A stretch of 64,000 nt of DNA, taken from positions 8,930,501-8,994,500 of the forward strand of contig NC_085126.1 of NCBI RefSeq assembly GCF_030269925.1. The letters are read 5' to 3'. This stretch comes from Bombyx mori (taxonomy: Eukaryota; Arthropoda; Insecta; Lepidoptera; Bombycidae). The notes below the pieces were generated by a model. The model searched no databases, was not told the origin of the DNA, and saw only the letters and a program-made list of their open reading frames with translations. The position numbers were made by a program, and so were the translations under genes. Shown in pieces: positions 44,129-55,674 of the stretch (position 1 is its first letter; each line of letters begins with the position of its first letter).

Positions 44129-44324
44129 AAATAAAAGGGCCCTTTAATTACATAAACTAACGTCGCGTGTTAAGAGAAATTTCGTTTAAGCCAGATATTC
44201 TTTCACTGTTCGATATATTCACGGTGTGATTGATTTCCAAGAGGAAAGTAGTCATGTAATGCAATTTGAACTCGCAATAATTTAGTTACTAGTGGTGGAT
44301 TGTGAGCTTGCACAAGCAGACCTC

Positions 44325-44570
44325 TGGTGGTAGGACCTCTTGTGAGTCCGCGCAGGTAGGTACCACCACCCTGCCCATTTCTGCCGTGAAGCAGTAATGC
44401 GTTTCGGTTTGAAGGGTGGAGCAGCCGTTGTAACTATACTGAGACCTTAGAAGTCATATCTCAATGTGGGTGGCGGCATTTTCGTGGTAGATATCTATGG
44501 GCTCAGGTATCCACCTTAACACCAGGTGGGCTGTGAGCTCGTCCACCCATCTAAGCAATAAAAAAAGTAA
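44325..44570 (+). repeat. Bm1 SINE (tandem pair, first)
   Basis: ctctggtggtaggacctctt to gcaataaaaaaagtaaaaa. Shares the unusual variant tcaatgtgggtggcggcatt ttcgtggtagatatc with the next copy. Confidence 0.92.
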
Positions 44571-44591
44571 AAAATAATTAAATTAATTTAT

Positions 44592-44832
44592 TACTGGTGG
44601 TAGGACGTCTTGTGAGTCCGCGCGGGTAGGTACCACCACCCTGCCCATTTCTGCCGTGAAGCAGTAATGCGTTTCGGTTTGAAGAGTGGGGCAGCCGTTG
44701 TAAATATACTGAGACCTTAGAACTCATATCTCAATGTGGGTGGCGGCATTTTCGTGGTAGATATCTATGGGCTCAGGTAACCACTTAACACGAGACGGGC
44801 TGTGAGATCGTCCAAAAAATCGTGCAAAAAAA
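44592..44832 (+). repeat. Bm1 SINE (tandem pair, second)
   Basis: ttactggtggtaggacgtct to gtgcaaaaaaaaa. Carries the same private variants as the copy at 44325. Confidence 0.92.
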
Positions 44833-44839
44833 AAATGTG

Positions 44840-45155
44840 AACCGAATTTCGAATCCCGCAGACGTATACCGATTTTATTAATCAAATAATACTCAACACA
44901 TGTCTGTTGTCATTGCATAAAAATCAAACCCGCAAAAATTATCATGTACACACGGGTAGGTATCACCACCCTGCTTATTTCACACATGAAGCAGCAATGC
45001 GTTTCTTGTTAAAGGGCGGGGCAGCGTTGTACTATAAAGCCGAGACTTAGAACTCATGTCGCAAGGCATGTGGCGGCATTTACATTGTTGATGTCCATGG
45101 GCTCCGGTAACCACTTAATACCAGATCTACCGTGAGCTCCTGAGCAATAAAAAAA
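44840..45155 (+). repeat. Bm1 SINE, diverged, with head remnant
   Basis: gaatcccgcagacgtatacc (tRNA-like head remnant), cacgggtaggtatcaccacc and a body with many changes to gagcaataaaaaaaa. Confidence 0.8.
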
Positions 45156-45307
45156 ATAAATTCTAAGTACGTACAGTAGGTAGATGCTAAGAGAGCTATT
45201 CTTCCCTCCTTTTATTAAGTGGCTCAGCTCACAGACATCCCAAATCCCAATGTCACCCTTAGACATAAGGTTGAAATTTCAATTGTATAAACTCTGACAT
45301 TTAAAAT

Positions 45308-45552
45308 TACTGGTGGTAGGACCTCTTGTGAGTCCGCGCGGGTAGGTACCACCACCCCGCCTATTTCTGCCGTGAAGCAGTAATGCGTTTCGGTTTGAAG
45401 GGCGGGGCAGCCGTTGTAACTATACTAGAGACCTTAGAACTGATATCTCAAGGTTGGTGGCGCATTTAGGTCGTAGATGTCCTAGGGCTCCGGTAATCAC
45501 TTAACACCAGGTGGGCTGTAAGCTCGTCCACCCAACTAAGCAATAATAAAAA
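45308..45552 (+). repeat. Bm1 SINE
   Basis: tactggtggtaggacctctt to aagcaataataaaaaaaa. Confidence 0.92.
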
Positions 45553-46004
45553 AAAAATTGACCTTTCGTACCGGAACTGATGATCGAAGAACGTGGAACC
45601 CTGCCCTCTAGACGTATACAAAGCTCTATTTTTAAGACAACGTCTTTCAAATGACGATGGACTAAATAAAATACATTAAAACAGTTCTAAGTATTTATTT
45701 CGCTAAAGAACCAATCAGGTATGGCGATGAGAAACAAAAATTACTTACTAAGCAGCTGATGATAAGTAACGAATTTAAAAAAATACTTATAGATCTTACT
45801 TAATTTCTAATACCTAGTTCTACTCTAGAGCTAAATTTGGCGATTTATATTTATAAAAATACTTTTATTGGAATCTATAATTAATAATACAAACTAGGAA
45901 AAATACGTGATTAAATTTGAAATGTTACTTTACTGATTTATTACACGCACAGTCATCGACTTAAATATTAAGTGTATTATTATCTGTGGTCGTGGCTACG
46001 TATT
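45553..46004. other. No recognised gene
   Basis: AT-rich; nothing supported. Confidence 0.4.
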
Positions 46005-46405
46005 CGAAATAAGAGGGACGTTTTGGCGGGAACGCGAGGAGTTAAGTTGTGTGATTTGTTTTATTTTGTCTATTTAGTGTTTCTTCGGGTTTAAATGTGT
46101 AATAATGGTGGTTTATTAACTGTTTAATATCTGTGAAAGTGCACAAATGTGGGAAAATGAAACAAAGCCGCTGGACGTAACCTCTCGAGATCCTCCAAAA
46201 AGTCCACTGAAAAAATCTTAGTAAATGACCACCATTTTACTGAGATTAGATTTCATCTCATATCATCTCATTTAATTTCATCCCAGTTGATTAATGTCTC
46301 AAATTAATCATCTCACTCCATAATATCATTTTTCATAAAAATATGAATATGCATTAAAATAAGACGACTTAAAAGTCTCAGTTACCAGGTCTTAAATCCC
46401 TTTAA
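46005..46405. repeat. Long dispersed repeat, inverted partner of 33785-34150
   Basis: cgggaacgcgaggagttaag, aatgaaacaaagccgctgga, gatcctccaaaaagtccact and the ttaccaggtc end all match the partner in reverse complement. Confidence 0.75.
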
Positions 46406-46611
46406 AAAAATTCGAAATAAGAGGACCAGACACGTACAAAATTGAAAAGGCCTCCTTGGCCTCGGGTGGCCCTCGGGCCACCAGTAAGCCCTAAGTCCTA
46501 AAAAAAACATACGAAGGGTTAATGTGTATTAAAGAGTTTCCTCTCAGAAATATCTTCGCAGTAAAAGAGAGATCGTTTGGCTCGTGTGGGTAAGAGGAAG
46601 ATTTCAATTGA

Positions 46612-46863
46612 ATATGCAATTTCGAAAAGGGCACATCTCTGAAAATGTAAAATGTTCAGAAAATGAAGAAAAAACTGATTATTTTCTAAAGCAGTGTAAA
46701 ATTTAAAATATTAACTTTTGAGATATATTTTAGTGTTAATTAGCAATTGAAAATTACTGGAATTATTATAAAATGGGTGTAGGTAAGCCTCAAAACTACA
46801 TTTGTATATGAAAAAACGTATTTGACAAAATATGCGACATGTGCTCTTTTCAAAATTGCATAT
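46612..46863. repeat. MITE with aatatgcaatttcgaaaagg ends
   Basis: Reverse-complement copy of the intron MITE at 988-1243: gcaatttcgaaaagggcaca at the left, tcttttcaaaattgcatatt at the right. Confidence 0.8.
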
Positions 46864-47023
46864 TTAATTGTTAAAAGGGCAAGTGACTTAATTTACTCTA
46901 CTCAACAGTTTGTACGTACATCATGTGTTTATTATTATTTATCGCGTCATATTCCTCAATTCTGGGGGTTCGGGACCACCCATTTGCGTCACTTTCTCTG
47001 GCACGATTTTTCTGTCTTTCCTC

Positions 47024-49642
47024 TGTGCTTAGTGCGAGTTTTTTAATGTTCTCGATAGCGTAAAAGTAACTCATATTTGTATGGAGTTGGAACGTTTTGC
47101 TACGTTTGCCGCTAGGGGCGCTGTTACGGGTGTGCTTAGTGCGAGTTTTTTAATGTTCTCGATAGCGTAAAAGTAACTCATATTTGTATGGAGTTGGAAC
47201 GTTTTGCTACGTTTGCCGCTAGGGGCGCTGTTACGGGTGTGCTTAGTGCGAGTTTTTTAATGTTCTCGATAGCGTAAAAGTAACTCATATTTGTATGGAG
47301 TTGGAACGTTTTGCTACGTTTGCCGCTAGGGGCGCTGTTACGGGTGTGCTTAGTGCGAGTTTTTTAATGTTCTCGATAGCGTAAAAGTAACTCATATTTG
47401 TATGGAGTTGGAACGTTTTGCTACGTTTGCCGCTAGGGGCGCTGTTACGGGTGTGCTTAGTGCGAGTTTTTTAATGTTCTCGATAGCGTAAAAGTAACTC
47501 ATATTTGTATGGAGTTGGAACGTTTTGCTACGTTTGCCGCTAGGGGCGCTGTTACGGGTGTGCTTAGTGCGAGTTTTTTAATGTTCTCGATAGCGTAAAA
47601 GTAACTCATATTTGTATGGAGTTGGAACGTTTTGCTACGTTTGCCGCTAGGGGCGCTGTTACGGGTGTGCTTAGTGCGAGTTTTTTAATGTTCTCGATAG
47701 CGTAAAAGTAACTCATATTTGTATGGAGTTGGAACGTTTTGCTACGTTTGCCGCTAGGGGCGCTGTTACGGGTGTGCTTAGTGCGAGTTTTTTAATGTTC
47801 TCGATAGCGTAAAAGTAACTCATATTTGTATGGAGTTGGAACGTTTTGCTACGTTTGCCGCTAGGGGCGCTGTTACGGGTGTGCTTAGTGCGAGTTTTTT
47901 AATGTTCTCGATAGCGTAAAAGTAACTCATATTTGTATGGAGTTGGAACGTTTTGCTACGTTTGCCGCTAGGGGCGCTGTTACGGGTGTGCTTAGTGCGA
48001 GTTTTTTAATGTTCTCGATAGCGTAAAAGTAACTCATATTTGTATGGAGTTGGAACGTTTTGCTACGTTTGCCGCTAGGGGCGCTGTTACGGGTGTGCTT
48101 AGTGCGAGTTTTTTAATGTTCTCGATAGCGTAAAAGTAACTCATATTTGTATGGAGTTGGAACGTTTTGCTACGTTTGCCGCTAGGGGCGCTGTTACGGG
48201 TGTGCTTAGTGCGAGTTTTTTAATGTTCTCGATAGCGTAAAAGTAACTCATATTTGTATGGAGTTGGAACGTTTTGCTACGTTTGCCGCTAGGGGCGCTG
48301 TTACGGGTGTGCTTAGTGCGAGTTTTTTAATGTTCTCGATAGCGTAAAAGTAACTCATATTTGTATGGAGTTGGAACGTTTTCCTACGTTTGCCGCTAGG
48401 GGCGCTGTTACGGGTGTGCTTAGTGCGAATTTTTTAATGTTCTCGATAGCGTAAAAGTAACTCAAATTTGTATGGAGTTGGAACGTTTTCCTACGTTTGC
48501 CGCTAGGGGCGCTGTTACGGGTGTGCTTAGTGCGAATTTTTTAATGTTCTCGATAGCGTAAAAGTAACTCAAATTTGTATGGAGTTGGAACGTTTTGCTA
48601 CGTTTGCCGCTAGGGGCGCTGTTACGGGTGTGCTTAGTGCGAGTTTTTTAATGTTCTCGATAGCGTAAAAGTAACTCAAATTTGTATGGAGTTGGAACGT
48701 TTTCCTACGTTTGCCGCTAGGGGCGCTGTTACGGGTGTGCTTAGTGCGAATTTTTTAATGTTCTCGATAGCGTAAAAGTAACTCAAATTTGTATGGAGTT
48801 GGAACGTTTTGCTACGTTTGCCGCTAGGGGCGCTGTTACGGGTGTGCTTAGTGCGAGTTTTTTAATGTTCTCGATAGCGTAAAAGTAACTCATATTTGTA
48901 TGGAGTTGGAACGTTTTCCTACGTTTGCCGCTAGGGGCGCTGTTACGGGTGTGCTTAGTGCGAATTTTTTAATGTTCTCGATAGCGTAAAAGTAACTCAA
49001 ATTTGTATGGAGTTGGAACGTTTTGCTACGTTTGCCGCTAGGGGCGCTGTTACGGGTGTGCTTAGTGCGAGTTTTTTAATGTTCTCGATAGCGTAAAAGT
49101 AACTCATATTTGTATGGAGTTGGAACGTTTTGCTACGTTTGCCGCTAGGGGCGCTGTTACGGGTGTGCTTAGTGCGAGTTTTTTAATGTTCTCGATAGCG
49201 TAAAAGTAACTCATATTTGTATGGAGTTGGAACGTTTTCCTACGTTTGCCGCTAGGGGCGCTGTTACGGGTGTGCTTAGTGCGAATTTTTTAATGTTCTC
49301 GATAGCGTAAAAGTAACTCAAATTTGTATGGAGTTGGAACGTTTTCCTACGTTTGCCGCTAGGGGCGCTGTTACGGGTGTGCTTAGTGCGAATTTTTTAA
49401 TGTTCTCGATAGCGTAAAAGTAACTCAAATTTGTATGGAGTTGGAACGTTTTCCTACGTTTGCCGCTAGGGGCGCTGTTACGGGTGTGCTTAGTGCGAAT
49501 TTTTTAATGTTCTCGATAGCGTAAAAGTAACTCAAATTTGTATGGAGTTGGAACGTTTTGCTACGTTTGCCGCTAGGGGCGCTGTTACGGGTGTGCTTAG
49601 TGCGAGTTTTTAATGTTCTCGATAGCGTAAAAGTAACTCAAA
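47024..49642 (+). repeat. 107-bp satellite array, 24 full units plus a partial one
   Basis: Units begin tgtgcttagtgcgagttttt at 47024 and recur every 107 bases to 49592; 24 x 107 is exactly 2568, so there is no length change in any complete unit. Each unit is the left arm and centre of the palindromic MITE (compare 8776-8954 and 40550-40727), joined head to tail through ggcgctgttacggg. Units 1-12 are identical at the three variable sites I tracked. Later units mix two types differing at gcgag/gcgaa, catattt/caaattt and ttttgct/ttttcct. The last unit has one T fewer and stops at aactcaaagg. No coding potential. Confidence 0.97.
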
Positions 49643-49649
49643 GGACAAT

Positions 49650-50890
49650 GCCCGTTTTCTTAGGTCGTTTGAGCCCTTAAAAAAAGTTGTCCCGTCATGA
49701 TGGTTTTAACTTCATTTCATAGACAAGGAAATATCGTTTCATATTCAGAAAACGATTTTTATATTCTCACCCAGGTTTATGAGAAATCTCTTTTTTTCTG
49801 CAGCTAAAATTAAGTTGTTAATTGTTTTCGTCGAAATCAATAATCGCTCTCATAATTAGTTACAGTGTTAAAATAAGTTACTTGTGGTTAGTTTTGCTAG
49901 AAATAAGCCCTTATCTACATTTTATTATTATTATATCTTCATAATAATAATAAAATGAAAGTGGTTTCTGAGAATGGACTTCATTGACCCTTCTTTCGGA
50001 AATGAAAATCCGGAAGCCGGCAACGATATTGTTGTTGTTGTTGTTTTTAAATTCACCAATCGGCAGGCAAAGAGCGTAGCCTATACAGCCTAGTCTGTCG
50101 TAGTAATATTATTTTCATGTCAATAAAAAGCCGGTGTATCTCTTTTTATTGCTTTTTGGGAGTTTTGACGTCAACTCGACGAATAGCATATTGACTGAGC
50201 GTGAGTTTCCGCAGACCTTTTATCTTGAAAAAAAAAAAAAAAACAGTCACTGCTATGTTAGCCACAGTCTTATTCCAATGCCTCAATAATCGTGAACAAC
50301 GATTATTGACGTTTAATATACAAAACAACACCCAATTTATATATTACTATACATCACAATAAACTATTAAAAAAACATTAAAATAAAACTTCAAGTGACT
50401 CTTCACTCGGGTTGCTGCCAAAACTCTCTGACCATAGATAATAAGAATAATTAATGGTAGGCCATTGAGATTTTTACTAATGGAATCATTAATGTCTAAA
50501 AATATTAAATAATTCATGGTTTTAAGTAATAATTATTATTACAATATATAAATATTGCATTGAACAAAAATAAACTAAAAAGTCTGTGAATTATAACCAT
50601 TAGCTATTTTTTTTTTATTTGTTGTTCAAGACACAGACAACTCTTTTGTTTGGCAACTTAAAGATTTACTATAAGGCTTTATGGGCTAAGCCGTTTGCCT
50701 ATTGGCGAATTTAAAAACTATGGCACTCAGTTTTGGGATGTTATCAAATAAGTTTTTTTTTATTTTTTATAAAACAATGCTAGAGTTAAAGAAATGTTGA
50801 TACATAAACTAAACAACGTGAAAAAATAAGGCATAGTTTTTCAAGTACAAATTTGACACAAGCTTTGACACAAAGTTAACCCACTTTTGG
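49650..50890. other. AT-rich, no recognised gene
   Basis: Contains (GTT)n at about 50029-50044 and a poly-A/T run near 50229. The gataatgttttgacgtcaac area has no supported frame. Confidence 0.4.
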
Positions 50891-50925
50891 GTATTGTCCT
50901 TTGTATGGAGATCTGGTCGGACCAA

Positions 50926-51128
50926 CGTGTGGCGGGTAGCCATCTTACAACGCAAGATAATTGACAGATGCCTGAATCTCGCTTACGACATTTTCAAGAT
51001 AAAGCGCATATATACAAGTTCCGAACAACAACATTCGGACCGTCGGTCTACCGAGCAATATCACCCGCTCGGTGGAAGATCTTCCCTTCGTCGTATATTC
51101 ATACAACTGGTGACCCCGACGTGATGAT
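50926..51128 (+). mobile_element. BEL/Pao-type LTR with primer-binding site (5' end of an element)
   Basis: tgtggcgggtagccatctta to tattcataca matches both LTRs at 42285-43150 in opposite orientation. It is followed by actggtgaccccgacgtgat. After about 130 bases of leader (catcgtaatgggtcgcgccc region) the similarity cannot be followed, so the remainder of the element is lost. Confidence 0.78.
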
Positions 51129-51880
51129 GACCACAAACGTAATGGGTCGCGCCCTAAATCGGCGTATCGATCGTATTTTAAACAATATAGTGATCAAGTA
51201 TTTTAATGAGCATAAGTTTTACAATGAAACTAAATTATGTAAATTTTATCCGTAAACATAGCGAGACAAGCATAGTGACAGGCGTTGCTCGTTTATGAAT
51301 TACCTACCTATTATTAAAAATATCAAAAGAGGATATTGGAATCAGGCGCGACGTATGTAGTGAATAGATTACCATATTATTACAGTCTTTTCTTCTTTTT
51401 TTATTGCCTAAATGCGAGGACGATGGTGAAAATCTATCGAAAACTAACTTCAATATTCGAATAGCTAATGTTGGAACTCTTTTCAAAATCTTATTTGTAT
51501 TATCTGTGGATCCGTTGGCGGGAACTGGGGTACATAGTGAAGTTGTTTTGACTTCTTTTGTTGATGCTACACATCTATGGCCGCACTTAAAACAGATTGC
51601 TAGCGTGGCGAGGCATGCCGTATTATTGTATACATATATAAAATATATATATAGTTGTACGTTGTGGCGACGCGTCGCCATACGCAAGCGACTGTTTCTT
51701 AATATTGATATTTTATTTTTCATTATGCCACATGATTTCCTATCATAAATTATCCTTTTAAGCATCTACACCTGTACAAAATAGTATTTATTTATTTATT
51801 TGGTGGCTCACTAACCGTTTAGCATCAGTCAGAGAACAATGGTTGGAACTTTAAAAAGTAGTTGAACGTGTCTTATCGTA
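51129..51880. other. No recognised gene
   Basis: Two overlapping frames of 114 and 153 codons on opposite strands (51304-51765), without a recognisable domain, splice signals or codon pattern. Possibly a decayed element. Confidence 0.35.
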
Positions 51881-51881
51881 T

Positions 51882-52239
51882 TGTTAGGCCGGTATGAGTA
51901 ACGCCATCTATCGCCGAATAGTCGAACGAATATCGAAGGATCTAGTAGCACTTAGAACGCTCGAGAAGTACAACGCCATCTATTGTCAGATAGCGGAAAC
52001 ACAATACTCGTAATGTGCGGAATATTCTCGATAGTTCTAGGGATGAGGTATCGGCTATACAAGCGTTCTAGAGATCAGTCAGTCAGTAATTGGAACTACT
52101 CGAAGCGAAACAGCGAACGGATCACCTGAAGCGAAGCGGAAGAAGCGAATTGAGTCTTTGTGAGTGTTTTAAGTGTTGAATACAGTTTTTAGCTGTACTT
52201 TGTTAGAATTTTATTTATCCCGAACCCCAGCGCGTAACG
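51882..52239 (+). mobile_element. Solo LTR (same family as 26202)
   Basis: TGTTAGGCCGG start, ctcgagaagtacaacgccat, aaacagcgaacggatcacct, and end ccagcgcgtaac. Confidence 0.72.
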
Positions 52240-52429
52240 GTTCTCCCAATTTCATTCCAATGGGAAAAAAAACGTTAATCGACTTCATTACACTCCATTC
52301 CTTTCGCGTAGGTACAGCGTATTGAAATTATTGAATATTTTGTTTGAAGTCATCACTGGCAACAATGGCGCCGTAACCGTGGCCAATTGCCATACTGAAA
52401 AAAAAGCAGGAGTTGCCATGTTCGTTGTA

Positions 52430-52547
52430 TTTTTTATTTATTGCCCTTGTAGGCAGACGAGCATACGGCCCACCTGATGGTGAGTGGTTACCGTCGCCCA
52501 TGGACTTCAGCAATGCCAGGGGCAGAGCAAAGCCGCTGCCTACCGCT
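52430..52547 (-). repeat. BMC1-like LINE 3' tail
   Basis: Minus orientation, tttattgcccttgtaggcag to gagcaaagccgctgcctacc. Confidence 0.9.
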
Positions 52548-52816
52548 GTTATCGAACGCTAACGAATTTGAAGTACTCATATAAAAAAGCTTATTAAGCT
52601 CCGATAAATACACAAGTCGAGAGACAAAAAGTTCACTATACATTTAAACTTTTCTACATGAATACATAGTTAAACCTTAATGATTACTTTTAGAATTGAA
52701 ATTTATTAATTACAATTGACGATTACGTAATTATTTTGAATCCAATCAAAGTACAGGACGATTTTATAATAAGCGTTCTTTGGCACAGATTTTTTTGTAT
52801 ACAACGTTAATAATAC

Positions 52817-53056
52817 ATATCGACGCTTGAAAGGCAAACGTGACTAAGCGACAATGCGTGAACTTTACAGTAGACTAATTTAAAGTTAAAATACCTGAAG
52901 AAAAATCTATTTTAACGAATCTAACTGTAGGATTGAAATGATTTTAATAGACCTAGAAATATATTTTTTTTGCGCATCGAATATGGTTATTGCCTATCAT
53001 TTATGTACAAAGCAGTTATTGTCGCTTAGTCACTTTTGCCTTTCAAGCGTCGATAT
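52817..53056. repeat. MITE with 37-bp terminal inverted repeats, second copy
   Basis: Same ends and interior as 20149-20392, with a few substitutions. Confidence 0.85.
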
Positions 53057-53177
53057 GCGCTTTGAAAGCAATTTCACAACATATTTACGTATTATGATAT
53101 TTTTCTAGTGTTTTTTCATGTGGCACATTTAAATGCAGCTGATGTACGGGGTGAACGCCCTCACTCGTGTGCGTGTT

Positions 53178-53428
53178 TACTGGTGGTAGGACCTCTTGTG
53201 AGTCCGCACGGGTAGGTGCCACCACCCTGCCTATTTCCGCCGTGAAGCAGTAATGCGTTTCGGTTTGAAGGGTGGGGCAGCCGTTGTGACTATACTGAGA
53301 CCTTAGAACTTATATCTCAAGGTGGGTGGCGCATTTACATCATAGATGTCTATGGGCTCCAGTAACCACTTAACACCAGGTGGGCTGTGAGCTCGACCAC
53401 CCATTTAAGCAATAAAAAAAAAACATAC
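53178..53428 (+). repeat. Bm1 SINE
   Basis: tttactggtggtaggacctc to taagcaataaaaaaaaa; close to consensus. Confidence 0.93.
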
Positions 53429-53429
53429 A

Positions 53430-53960
53430 ATTTACTTTAATAATAATTCATTTAAGCCTTCGCTTCTATCAACTGTGTATTTTATTAACAGGTGCTTTTT
53501 ATCCGCGCACCTGCCACTAACAAAAGCTCATAAATATCAAGAACTCATTAAAAAACCAGTCGTATATATCAATAGGTACACCAATTGCGAAACAAAAAAA
53601 AATTAAACAAAAAAAAAAACTAAAATATTTAAGTCATTTTTTTATAATTTTTATAGGTAGGTAGGTAGGTGTATTACATACAATATTAAAAATTTTAACA
53701 ATTTTTAACTACAATTAGTTTCAGTTCGAACATTTAATTTAAAAAAAATATATTTTTATACATATTATCATTATTCTAAAATACGTAAACGATCACCGTT
53801 GGTTGACAATCGAAGCGTGACGGTCACCGTCTTTGTACTAAATACGTATTAACAAAAACAAAAAAGCTCAATACTCAAACGGTACAATCTATTTACGTAA
53901 CAAATTCCTATCGCACTATCCAACTATTATATGTAGCGTACCTCTAGCTGCTAAATAGCA
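53430..53960. other. AT-rich, no recognised gene
   Basis: Includes a (GGTA)n run near 53657. Lies downstream of the copy B gene; nothing coding seen. Confidence 0.45.
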
Positions 53961-53967
53961 TGCTTAA

Positions 53968-53973
53968 TTTATT
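53968..53973 (-). terminator. Candidate polyadenylation signal of copy B
   Basis: AATAAA on the minus strand about 385 bases after the stop codon at 54357, in AT-rich sequence without repeat matches. It is the first such hexamer downstream that I noticed. Transcript data are needed to confirm it. Confidence 0.35.
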
Positions 53974-54356
53974 ATAGCATCACTAATTGTTCGTTTTTTT
54001 TTTTTGCTTTTTTTTTAACAACACTCAATCATTGTCACTGCTTACAGTATGCACTATGTAACGATATGCACTGAACTTACAATATGCTTCCTCATATTCA
54101 TCACGTTTGTACTGGAACGAAATTTCGTTATATTATATATTTTTAACTTTTGTTTTCATCGCATTCTCTGCGGCGTCCATTAAAAGTTTCATAAGTTAAC
54201 TTCCACACACTACCTCCGTTTTTTTTTTTCGTTTTGTTTTTCACGTCACATCACCACTTTTTCATTTCACTGCCAAAACTTAGCTGCTACGTTATTTGCG
54301 ACGGACAACGTTATATAGCGCGCTATTTAAAAATCGCAGTTCGTTATTTTCTCGTG

Positions 54357-54546
54357 CTATTTCGCTTCGCCCTTGAGCGCTTGGTCGAGGACGTCCTTCG
54401 GCGCGATCTCGACGGTCACCGTCCTGCTGATGGTCGACAGCTGACCCTGCTCCGAGTCCTGGACGTCGGCGAAGGGCTCCGTCAGGATCTTCAGGCCGTA
54501 GACGCGGGCCCGGTGGTACGCCGACACCGTGTTCGTGCCCAGGAAT
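54357..54546 (-). CDS. Copy B exon 10 (terminal): cytosolic tail and stop
   Basis: Minus-strand exon of 190 nt after a strong acceptor (gtgttatatttgcag). Its first base completes an Arg codon begun by AG at the end of exon 9. It then reads FLGTNTVSAYHRARVYGLKI and on to a polar tail ending ALKGEAK, followed by TAG. The reading frame is fixed by the phase of exon 9 and by the clean stop. The FLGT...YHRARVYG segment directly follows the second C-terminal membrane segment. The copy A equivalent lies left of the window. A shorter upstream start in the same frame is only an intron read-through. Confidence 0.9.
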
Positions 54547-54914
54547 CTGCAAATATAACACATATATCGTCATTTCGCATTAAAAGTGTACAATTTCCAA
54601 AAATATTCGAATTTGAGTTAATATGCGGAATCATTTGGTATAGTATGACCAGTATTTTTTTCATAAATACTGTCAAAAGAGCATAGTTTGGTTTTAGTTT
54701 TTTTTTTTTTTAGTTACCTATGTTTTGACTACTATTAACAAAATTAATACATAATTTTATCTTAAATAAATGTTGCAAGGATGATTAATATTGAAAATAT
54801 CACATGTTAAACCTTTAAAACACTCTCATGTAAAATTAGTAAGTTTTGAGATTATACAGTTTTAATGCGAGAAGACGATATGTTGTAGGATTAGGATCGT
54901 GACGTATAAAAAAA

Positions 54915-55197
54915 ACTATTCCATTCATCAATCTCCTGTCCTTCTCCCAGTCACTTATAGTCGGGGCAAGATATTTTCTCCTTCTATGTTCCTCTATCAT
55001 ATACCATTTCTTCGCTCACTCCCCTCTTACACATATCGTCTTTCACGCAATCCATCCATTTCTTCTTAGGTCTACTTCTTCCTCTATATCCTTCCACATT
55101 CATAGTTAACACTCTCTTACCAACCTCATTTTCATTTCGTCTCATCAAATGTCCATACCATCTCAAACGCGCATTTCTCAACTTCTCTTTTCCATTT
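54915..55197 (-). mobile_element. RTE-clade LINE, C-terminal part (left piece)
   Basis: The minus strand encodes MRNARLRWYGHLMRRNENEV followed by a GYRGRSRPKKKWMDCVKDDM segment, the conserved C-terminal block of RTE-type LINEs. It is separated from its upstream coding part (55456-55620) by an inserted repeat X. Confidence 0.85.
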
Positions 55198-55455
55198 TCT
55201 CTTACCTAAGCTGATGGTCTAGAGAGACCATAATATCAGCGTAACCTTAACTAGTAAGTGAGCTCACGAGGCTCAAACCTGACGACGTTGCTAACACGAA
55301 CCCTAGCAAGGGCCGTGCTTCGCAGAATCTACCACCGGATCGGAAACGCGATCCACTGAGAAGATCCGGCGAGAAACTCAGTGGGCTGTGTCTGTGGGTT
55401 AATGCTTGAGGTACCTAAAAGCAACGTTAATGGATTGGGAGGATCCGTAATGATG
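55198..55455 (+). repeat. Repeat X inserted in an RTE LINE
   Basis: cttacctaagctgatggtct to ggaggatccgtaatgatgtg. It splits the LINE frame in two, so it is the younger insertion. Confidence 0.88.
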
Positions 55456-55620
55456 TGGAACCTTTCACAGGTGCCACTTTCAGACTTCCTCTAACATATT
55501 CGTTCCGTATTCTATCCATTCTCGTTACTCCACATATCCATGTCAACATTCCCACCTCTGCTGCATGCAAACGGCTTTTATCCGCCACTTTAGTGATCTA
55601 ACAAACTGATCCATACAAGA
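55456..55620 (-). mobile_element. RTE-clade LINE, upstream piece
   Basis: The minus strand encodes a RMDRIRNEYVRGSLKVAPV block, which in intact RTE LINEs immediately precedes the RLRWYGH block now at 54915-55197. Confidence 0.82.
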
Positions 55621-55674
55621 TATTTTGCGAGGAGCTCAGCAGGCTGTGGGTTCGTTTCGTTTTCGTTCGTCGAA

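Noticed and set aside
47024..49642. Regular direct repeats, considered as a CRISPR array
   Set aside because: The 107-bp units are contiguous with no spacers and derive from a MITE in a eukaryotic genome.
51304..51765. Minus-strand ORF of 153 codons, with a 114-codon ORF on the other strand
   Set aside because: No recognisable domain, no splice signals, AT-rich and biased only by composition; more likely chance.
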